8,562 nt of DNA. It comes from CAZGSG01 sp964528095. Its GTDB lineage: Bacteria > Bacteroidota > Bacteroidia > Chitinophagales > Chitinophagaceae. The stretch covers positions 1 through 8,562 of the forward strand of contig CAZGSG010000256.1 in the NCBI GenBank assembly GCA_964528095.1. The letters are read 5' to 3'. The position numbers and the translations under genes were made by a program. This document shows positions 1 to 5,193 of this stretch, piece by piece; within the stretch, counting starts at the first letter, position 1, and each line of letters opens with the position of its first letter. The notes under the pieces were generated by a model. The model made no database searches. It was not told the origin of the DNA and saw only the letters and a list, made by a program, of their open reading frames with translations.

Positions 1-635
1 ATTGCATTGCGTTGTACCAAGTCACAGATCGCGGTCTTTTTCTTCTGGTACGTTTTAAATGAACTTTCTTCCAGCTGTTTAAACATCGCAGCATCTTTGA
101 TACAGGCATGTTTGATGATTTCAGCAAATCCATTTTCCCATTCGGCCTGTGGCAGTGTATTCAAAAAGACCATATCATGCAGGATAAATGAAGGTTGCCG
201 TATCACTCCAACCATATTCTTATACAGGCCTACATCAATTCCATTCTTACCACCAATCGACGCGTCTACCATGGCTAGTACAGAAGTTGGAATAAAACCA
301 AAGCGTACACCCCGCATATATACAGAAGCAATATAACCGGTAATATCGGTAACCACTCCCCCTCCGATACCTACGAGCGTGGTCTTCCGGTCGGCCTCCA
401 TTTCTATTAATTGGCTAATAACCGAATCAACAGTCTGTTGGGTCTTGAATTGTTCTCCCGCTTTTATAACAATCGTCTTCCATCCTTTAAATCTTTTATT
501 ATGCGCTGCAAAAACATGTTCATCTGTGATCAAAACGGCGGCTTTTGGATCAGCTATCTTTTTTAAATAGCTGATACCATAAGCAAAATAAAAATCAGTA
601 GCGGAAGAAGAAAATTTATAATTGATATGCTTCAT
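1..635 (-). CDS. aroB: 3-dehydroquinate synthase, C-terminus cut by window edge
   Basis: Converts DAHP to 3-dehydroquinate, the second step of the shikimate pathway, using NAD+ and a divalent metal in the cytoplasm. My translation gives 211 codons before the left edge; the family is about 350 residues, so roughly the last 40% is missing. Visible family marks are the NAD-binding GGGVVTD (residues 91-97), the block around RGVRFGFIPTSVLAMVDASIGGK (108-130, conserved Lys130), and the GFAEIIKH segment whose Glu172 is the expected first metal ligand. The two His ligands lie outside the window. The ATG start is firm: an in-frame TAG lies two codons upstream. It follows the DAHPS-CM gene by 118 bp on the same strand, so it is probably the last visible gene of the aromatic operon, though that gap could hide a separate promoter. 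No Shine-Dalgarno is seen. Confidence 0.95.
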   Translation of the reverse strand, partial: MKHINYKFSSSATDFYFAYGISYLKKIADPKAAVLITDEHVFAAHNKRFKGWKTIVIKAGEQFKTQQTVDSVISQLIEMEADRKTTLVGIGGGVVTDITGYIASVYMRGVRFGFIPTSVLAMVDASIGGKNGIDVGLYKNMVGVIRQPSFILHDMVFLNTLPQAEWENGFAEIIKHACIKDAAMFKQLEESSFKTYQKKKTAICDLVQRNA

Positions 636-753
636 TGACTATTTTGAAAATTCATGAAAAAAGTACCCCAGTCCTATCTGCTTCCAATCCAAAAGCGCAA
701 GGCTCCTTCCACGGAGACTATTTTTGAATTTTGCATTTTGAATTTTAAATTCT

Positions 754-1842
754 CTAAGCGTCCAATACTTTTTTCTGATGATTGATACTTTCCATATGCA
801 CAGCATCCAGGTATTTTGTAATGAACTCTTTGCTTAAGCCTAATTTTTCCCCTTCTGTTGTTGCCCTTTCCAGTATTTCATTCCAGCGATTTGTCTGCAG
901 GATGGTGATATTATTTTCTTTTTTATATGTACCGATCTTCTCCGCTACTTTCATCCGCTGGCCAAGTATTTGCATCAGTTCATCATCCAGGTGATTGATC
1001 TGCTGGCGCAATTTTTCCAATGCGGCATGGTATTCTTCCGAGTTTACATCTTCTTTTCTCCAGATAATCGTATCCAGCATTGTTTTTAATTGTTCCGGAG
1101 TTATCTGTTGTTTTGCATCACTCCAGGCATTATCGGGATCTATATGACTTTCTATCATCAATCCGTCATAATCAAGGTCAATTGCGCGCTGCATCACATC
1201 AAGCAGGATATCACGTCGGCCACAGATATGAGAAGGATCATTGATGATAGGCAATTCAGGGTTCCGGCGTTTCATTTCAATAGCCAGGTGCCACATTGGT
1301 GCATTACGGTATTCGGAATTGCCATAAGATGAAAACCCACGGTGTATGAGTCCAATCTGTTTAATACCGGCTCTCGCCACACGTTCTACCGCCCCTGTCC
1401 ATAATTCAAGATCGGGATTGATCGGATTTTTGATCAACACCGGCACATCCACACCACGCAACGCGTCCGCCACTTCCTGCACACTAAAAGGATTGACAGT
1501 AGTACGCGCACCGATCCATAATACATCCACATCGAAAGTAAGCGCGTCCTGCACCTGTTTGCCTGTAGCCACTTCCACAGTAGTAGGCAGGCCCGTCAGT
1601 TTCTTAGCTTGCTGCAACCAGGGAAGACCTTTGGCGCCGATACCTTCAAACAGTCCCGGCTTGGTCCTGGGCTTCCAGATACCTGCCCGTAGCATATCTA
1701 TTTTACCGGTTGCTGCCAGCCGTTGTGCGGTCGCCAATACCTGCTCTTCTGTTTCTGCGCTGCAAGGTCCGCTGATAATAAGCGGACGTTTTTTCCATGC
1801 CTGCTGCACGGTGTCTTTTGTGGGTTGTGCTATTGTTTCCAT
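754..1842 (-). CDS. Bifunctional DAHP synthase / chorismate mutase (type II, AroQ)
   Basis: Catalyses both the entry step of the shikimate pathway (PEP + erythrose 4-phosphate to DAHP) and chorismate to prephenate. Residues about 18-255 are a type I-beta (KDO8PS-like) DAHP synthase: GPCSAE (25-30), RAGIWKPRT (52-60), IKNPINPD (137-144), HRGFSSYG (167-174), NDPSHICGRR (201-210). The expected metal ligands are Cys27, His205, Glu231 and Asp242. Residues 274-356 are an AroQ chorismate mutase. Its Arg279, Arg296, Lys307, Arg319 and Gln356 reproduce exactly the spacing of E. coli active-site residues Arg11, Arg28, Lys39, Arg51 and Gln88; Trp320 sits where Glu52 would be. There is no N-terminal regulatory domain, so feedback control probably runs through the mutase domain, as reported for other fused enzymes (inference). 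The start is ATG without a Shine-Dalgarno. It lies 117 bp after tyrA. Confidence 0.96.
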   Translation of the reverse strand: METIAQPTKDTVQQAWKKRPLIISGPCSAETEEQVLATAQRLAATGKIDMLRAGIWKPRTKPGLFEGIGAKGLPWLQQAKKLTGLPTTVEVATGKQVQDALTFDVDVLWIGARTTVNPFSVQEVADALRGVDVPVLIKNPINPDLELWTGAVERVARAGIKQIGLIHRGFSSYGNSEYRNAPMWHLAIEMKRRNPELPIINDPSHICGRRDILLDVMQRAIDLDYDGLMIESHIDPDNAWSDAKQQITPEQLKTMLDTIIWRKEDVNSEEYHAALEKLRQQINHLDDELMQILGQRMKVAEKIGTYKKENNITILQTNRWNEILERATTEGEKLGLSKEFITKYLDAVHMESINHQKKVLDA

Positions 1843-1959
1843 ATAATAATTGATTAGTAAAGTTACGCCACCGGGCTGACTGACCAGCGGGAGCTTGTTT
1901 TGTTTTTAAGTTTTAATATAATTATAATATCACTTGTTCTCATAATGATAAATCTGTTC

Positions 1960-2808
1960 TTACTTGATGATCCTTCTTATTTTATTTGCATCTTCTATCA
2001 ATCTCATGAGGTATTCATTATCATCTTTCTCAATACTCTCCTTAAACCTTGTCAGTTGTGCGATATGTTCACGCAATACATCCAGTACATTGATCTTGTT
2101 CTGCATAAAGATGGGCACCCACATCGCCGGATTACTTTTTGCCAGTCTCACCGTACTTTCAAACCCCGCGCTAGCCAGTTCGAAAATAGCCTGCTCTTCT
2201 TTTTCCTTTTGCAATACAGTATTGGCCAGTGCAAAAGAAGTAATATGGGAAATATGACTTACGTATGCCGCATGCAGATCATGGGCTATTCCATCCATTT
2301 CCAATAAATGCATTCCTATCTTTTTATACATTGCCTTTGTCCATTCCAGGGCATCTTCATCGCTATCCTGTGCATTGCAGATAATGACAGCCTTATTCTC
2401 ATATGCCCCCCTTACTGCTGCCTGTGGGCCGCTATACTCAGTTCCCCACATCGGATGAGTAGCCACATACCGTCCTCGCTTCGGATGGTCTTTGATCACT
2501 TGTATCAGTTGCGCTTTGGTAGAACCAAGATCTATCACAATCTGGTCGGTGATCTTATCCAGGATTACCGGCAGCAATCCAACGAGTTTATCAACCGGTA
2601 TGGCCAGCACAATCACTTCAGCTGCATCAATAGCTTCGTCCAGTGGCAATATCTCGTCTACAAGTTCAAGATCCAACGCCTGTTGCCCGTGTTCGCTATT
2701 AGCGTCTACCCCGATCAGTCTTGAAGAGATCTTCTTTTCATGCAATTGAATGGCCAGTGATCCTCCGATCAGCCCCACTCCTACTATCGCTATTTTTTTT
2801 CTTTCCAT
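1960..2808 (-). CDS. tyrA: Prephenate dehydrogenase
   Basis: Oxidatively decarboxylates prephenate to 4-hydroxyphenylpyruvate, the tyrosine branch. The 282-residue protein starts with a Rossmann fold carrying GVGLIGGS (10-17). Asp35 at the end of the second strand suggests NAD+ rather than NADP+. The substrate region shows THPMWGTEYSG (117-127), a variant of the family's HPMxGxExSG, and a downstream HDLHAAYVSHISH helix typical of TyrA. It has no ACT domain and no fused chorismate mutase; that activity is on the neighbouring DAHPS protein. It begins 48 bp after the aminotransferase stop, in the same direction. ATG is followed by a run of eight A within codons 4-6, a possible slippage site but with an intact frame here. 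An arogenate dehydrogenase role cannot be excluded from sequence alone. Confidence 0.94.
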   Translation of the reverse strand: MERKKIAIVGVGLIGGSLAIQLHEKKISSRLIGVDANSEHGQQALDLELVDEILPLDEAIDAAEVIVLAIPVDKLVGLLPVILDKITDQIVIDLGSTKAQLIQVIKDHPKRGRYVATHPMWGTEYSGPQAAVRGAYENKAVIICNAQDSDEDALEWTKAMYKKIGMHLLEMDGIAHDLHAAYVSHISHITSFALANTVLQKEKEEQAIFELASAGFESTVRLAKSNPAMWVPIFMQNKINVLDVLREHIAQLTRFKESIEKDDNEYLMRLIEDANKIRRIIK

Positions 2809-2856
2809 CCTGGTTTAATTAAAAAGTCAACATTAAAAATTCAAAAAAGAGCCCGG

Positions 2857-4017
2857 TTATTGAATTTTCAATTTTTGGATTCTTTGTATCGCTTCTTCAA
2901 ATCTGTCTACTGTAGCACACAGGCTGATACGGATATATTTTTCTCCCGCACTGCCAAAAATACCACCCGGGGTAATGAAGACATTTGCCTTATACAATAT
3001 TTCATCGCTCAATGTATAACCGTCCTTGTACTCCCGGGGAATGGATGCCCATACAAATAAACCGGCCTGTTTCCTGGAGAAGCTACAGTTCAACAACTCC
3101 AGTAATTCGAATACTTTTTCTCTTCTTGTGCGATAAACAGCATTCACTTGGTCCTGCCATTCTTTTCCCAGCGATAATGCTTTCGCAGCAGCAAGCTGCA
3201 ACGGTAAGAACATACCGCTATCCATATTACTTTTAAATCTCAGTACTTCTTCTATTCTCTCCTTAGCTCCACAAAGCATTCCCACTCTCCAGCCTGCCAT
3301 ATTGTGCGACTTGCTCAATGAGTTTAATTCAAGTACACAATCCTTTGCTCCATGTATACTTAATAAGCTCATCGGGTTGTCATTCAATATAAAACTATAA
3401 GGATTGTCATGAACGATCAGTATTTTATGTTTTTTGCCAAACGCAACAAGTTTCTCAAACAAGTGCACCGAAGGAAGTTGACCGGTAGGCATTTGCGGAT
3501 AGTTGACAAATAAGAGCTTCACCTTCTTCAGCTTTCTTTTTTCCAGCTTATCAAAGTCCGGCTCATAATTATTCTTTTCCCGCAGTTTATATTCCACACA
3601 TTTACCACCTGCAAGTTTCACTGCACTCCTGTAAGTAGGATAACCTGGGTTGGGTATCAGTACTTCATCTCCTTTGTTGAGATAAGTCATGCATATATGC
3701 ATGATCCCTTCCTTACTTCCGATCAACGGTAGTATTTCTGCATTCGGGTCAAGGGCCACGTTATAAGACCGCTGGTACCATTCACTGATCGCTGTTCTCA
3801 ATACAGGAGAACCTTTATAATTCTGGTAAGCATGTGTAGTGGGCCTGGCACTTTCCTCCTGTAATACCCTGATCACTTCCGCATGCGGCGGCAGATCCGG
3901 GCTGCCTATCCCAAGATTGATCACATTTTTCCCCAGCCTGTTTAACTCTTCGATTTCCCGTAGCTTTTGAGAAAAATAATATTCTCCAATTCCTTCCAGT
4001 CGTTTACTTGTATGCAT
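2857..4017 (-). CDS. Class I/II PLP-dependent aminotransferase (likely aromatic or prephenate)
   Basis: A fold-type I aminotransferase of 386 residues. A TTG two codons upstream (4023) would give 388, but the ATG at 4017 is the likelier start. Visible marks: GIGSPDLPP near residue 36, NPGYPTY (123-129), HDNPY with Asp204 and Tyr207, the PLP-binding Lys236 in SLSKSHNMAGWR, and the substrate-carboxylate Arg363 in YIRISLC. The loop usually read as N-x-P-T-G appears as NYPQMPTG (172-179), so Met176 replaces the Asn that contacts the PLP 3'-oxygen in aspartate aminotransferase. Its place between pheA and tyrA suggests transamination of phenylpyruvate and 4-hydroxyphenylpyruvate, or of prephenate to arogenate. 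Sequence alone does not decide, and LL-diaminopimelate-type activity is a less likely alternative. It starts 60 bp after the pheA stop. Confidence 0.9.
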   Translation of the reverse strand: MHTSKRLEGIGEYYFSQKLREIEELNRLGKNVINLGIGSPDLPPHAEVIRVLQEESARPTTHAYQNYKGSPVLRTAISEWYQRSYNVALDPNAEILPLIGSKEGIMHICMTYLNKGDEVLIPNPGYPTYRSAVKLAGGKCVEYKLREKNNYEPDFDKLEKRKLKKVKLLFVNYPQMPTGQLPSVHLFEKLVAFGKKHKILIVHDNPYSFILNDNPMSLLSIHGAKDCVLELNSLSKSHNMAGWRVGMLCGAKERIEEVLRFKSNMDSGMFLPLQLAAAKALSLGKEWQDQVNAVYRTRREKVFELLELLNCSFSRKQAGLFVWASIPREYKDGYTLSDEILYKANVFITPGGIFGSAGEKYIRISLCATVDRFEEAIQRIQKLKIQ

Positions 4018-4077
4018 ATTCAATTAATTCAGAAATCAGTAATGATGTCAACATGAGCCCATATCGCTCTCTGACTT

Positions 4078-4932
4078 TTAACTCTTTTTCCCATTTTTAT
4101 AAACACCATAGACTTTTATATCCGCTGTCATTGGTTTTATTTTATTGATAACACGATCCAACTGCTCGCCCGACTCCAATTCCATATCCGCATGAAAAGC
4201 GTATTGAAAATCACTTCCTGGTATAGGAAAGCTTTGCAGCTTGCTCAGGTTCACGCCTTCATCAGCAATTTTCATCAATACTTTCGCAAGACTGCCTTTT
4301 GAATGATCTGTATGAAAATATACAGAAGCTTTGTTAGCTCCTTCTACCGGCTGAGCACTATCCTCCCGTTGTACTACAAGGAACCGGGTATAGTTATTTT
4401 TCAACGTATGGATATTAGGGGCTATCATATCCAGTTGAAATAATTCTGCCGCGAGTTTACTGGCGATAGCCGCGATATGTTTGCTTTTGTGCTGGTGCAC
4501 CTGCTTAGCGCTTAACGCCGTATCATCTGTTTCTACCAGTTTCCATTTATACTTATCAAGGAAGTCATAGCATTGTTGCAGGGCCATGGTATGCGAATGC
4601 ACTTCACGGATATCTTCCAGCTTTACGCCAGGATTTACCAACAGGTGTTGATTGATCTGCAGATACACCTCACCCGTGATCCGGAGATTGCTTTTTAAAA
4701 GCAGGTTATAATTAGCGAGAATGCTTCCGGCAATAGAATTTTCAATGGCCATGATGCCTCCATCGCTTTCTTTTTTATTGCTGGCTATTTTTATTACATC
4801 TCTGAATGTTGCGCAGGGAATGACTTCAACCTGTTTGCCAAAGTATTGCCGGGCTGCTACCTGGTGAAAACATCCTTCATACCCCTGGATAGCGATTCCT
4901 TTTTTCGTATTTGTCTTACCTGTTAATGGCAT
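4078..4932 (-). CDS. pheA: Prephenate dehydratase with C-terminal ACT domain
   Basis: Converts prephenate to phenylpyruvate, the phenylalanine branch; it is the first structural gene behind the Phe/Tyr-rich leader. The 284 residues divide into a catalytic part (about 10-190) and an ACT regulatory domain (about 200-275). Catalytic marks are GYEGCFHQVAA (17-27), GGIMAIENSIAG (58-69), DDTA (136-139) and the essential NNYTRF (179-184) with Thr182, Arg183 and Phe184. The ACT domain has GSLAK (213-217) where GALYK-like sequences are usual, and LQSFP (232-236) where ESRP is usual, so the Phe-binding motif is recognisable but changed. No chorismate mutase domain is fused, unlike E. coli PheA. The ATG start lies 70 bp beyond the attenuator U-tract. 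Expression is probably set by that attenuator, with possible allosteric feedback through ACT. Confidence 0.95.
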   Translation of the reverse strand: MPLTGKTNTKKGIAIQGYEGCFHQVAARQYFGKQVEVIPCATFRDVIKIASNKKESDGGIMAIENSIAGSILANYNLLLKSNLRITGEVYLQINQHLLVNPGVKLEDIREVHSHTMALQQCYDFLDKYKWKLVETDDTALSAKQVHQHKSKHIAAIASKLAAELFQLDMIAPNIHTLKNNYTRFLVVQREDSAQPVEGANKASVYFHTDHSKGSLAKVLMKIADEGVNLSKLQSFPIPGSDFQYAFHADMELESGEQLDRVINKIKPMTADIKVYGVYKNGKKS

Positions 4933-4946
4933 TGTTATTTTTTTTA

Positions 4947-4972
4947 TAGGGACGCAATGTATTACGTCTCTA
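4947..4972. repeat. 26-nt near-palindromic element in the pheA 5' leader
   Basis: From TAGGGACGCAAT to ATTACGTCTCTA, the two 12-nt halves are inverted copies apart from two positions (4950/4969 and 4955/4964), around a 2-nt centre. It lies between the attenuator terminator and the pheA start, so it would fold in the pheA mRNA leader. It lacks the U-tract needed for a minus-strand terminator and there is no plus-strand gene to terminate. It resembles the short interspersed GAGACG...CGTCTC palindromes I recall from Bacteroidota and cyanobacterial genomes, but copy number cannot be judged from this window. Confidence 0.6.
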
Positions 4973-5001
4973 CATTTTTATGACCCATACACCATACACG
5001 C

Positions 5002-5028
5002 AAAAATCCCGGCCTTTTGGCCGGGATT
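5002..5028 (-). terminator. Attenuator terminator hairpin of the aromatic operon
   Basis: On the minus strand AATCCCGGCC (5028-5019), loop AAAA (5018-5015) and GGCCGGGATT (5014-5005) form a perfect 10-bp stem. A run of five T (5006-5002) follows, two of which belong to the stem. It stands between the leader peptide stop and pheA, so it is expected to end transcription before pheA when phenylalanine is plentiful. It is also the only visible intrinsic terminator downstream of the helicase gene, whose stop lies 165 bp upstream. Confidence 0.9.
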
Positions 5029-5083
5029 CTCTATGTTGATTAGTTCTTTTCTTAGCTGACTTTCAACAAAAGCATTCCCGGCC
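5019..5083 (-). promoter_or_regulatory. Antiterminator alternative to the attenuator hairpin
   Basis: GGCCGGGA (5083-5076, inside the leader peptide frame) can pair with TCCCGGCC (5026-5019), the 5' arm of the terminator, and so exclude the terminator. A second helix, TGTTGA (5068-5063) with TCAACA (5039-5034), is perfectly complementary and stacks beyond a symmetric 7x7 internal loop in which three further pairs are possible. The nine bases AGGCCGGGA occur both here (5084-5076) and in the terminator 3' arm (5015-5007), so the two strands compete for one partner. This is the classical attenuator layout; the folding is inferred by eye, with no energy computed. Confidence 0.75.
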
Positions 5084-5141
5084 TCATTCTAAAATAAAAG
5101 AAGCTAAAATAAAATCGGGTAAATGTTGCCTTCATTGTCAT
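5052..5141 (-). CDS. Phe/Tyr-rich leader peptide (attenuator peptide)
   Basis: A 29-codon frame, ATG to TAA, directly upstream of the attenuator hairpin. Residues 6-17 read TFTRFYFSFFYF: six Phe (five TTT, one TTC) and two Tyr in twelve codons. Such a cluster in front of an operon making Phe and Tyr is the signature of a ribosome-mediated attenuator: ribosomes stall here when charged tRNA-Phe (or tRNA-Tyr) is scarce, leaving the downstream antiterminator strand free. Codons 20-22 (AGG CCG GGA) carry the antiterminator strand itself, and the TGTTGA strand lies at codons 25-27. The stop is 23 nt upstream of the terminator stem. A second ATG at codon 3 (5135) would give 27 residues. No Shine-Dalgarno is seen. 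The peptide probably has no function beyond being translated. Analogous in role to enterobacterial pheL; homology is not claimed. Confidence 0.82.
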   Translation of the reverse strand: MTMKATFTRFYFSFFYFRMRPGMLLLKVS

Positions 5142-5148
5142 ATCTCAA

Positions 5149-5175
5149 CAAATATAAACCTCAAATTGAAACAAA
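5149..5175 (-). promoter_or_regulatory. Candidate promoter of the aromatic operon
   Basis: TATATTTG (5156-5149) matches the Bacteroidota -7 consensus TAnnTTTG exactly. A TTTG at 5175-5172 could be the -33 element, though the 15-nt spacer is shorter than usual. Initiation about 4-6 nt downstream of the -7 box would fall near 5145-5143, only a few bases before the leader peptide ATG at 5141, implying an almost leaderless mRNA, or use of the ATG at 5135. It lies in the 52 bp between the helicase stop and the leader frame. Confidence 0.45.
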
Positions 5176-5193
5176 AAAATTATTTACTGCTAA

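Noticed and set aside
674..736. A 20-codon minus-strand frame between DAHPS-CM and aroB
   Set aside because: Too short, no codon cluster or linked terminator; no reason to prefer it over chance.
1346..1846. A 166-codon plus-strand frame opposite DAHP synthase
   Set aside because: Antisense to clearly conserved catalytic motifs, with Ser/Thr/Cys-rich composition typical of reverse frames.
4018..4023. TTG at 4023 as the aminotransferase start
   Set aside because: An ATG lies two codons further in, at 4017; neither has a Shine-Dalgarno and the ATG is the more usual choice.
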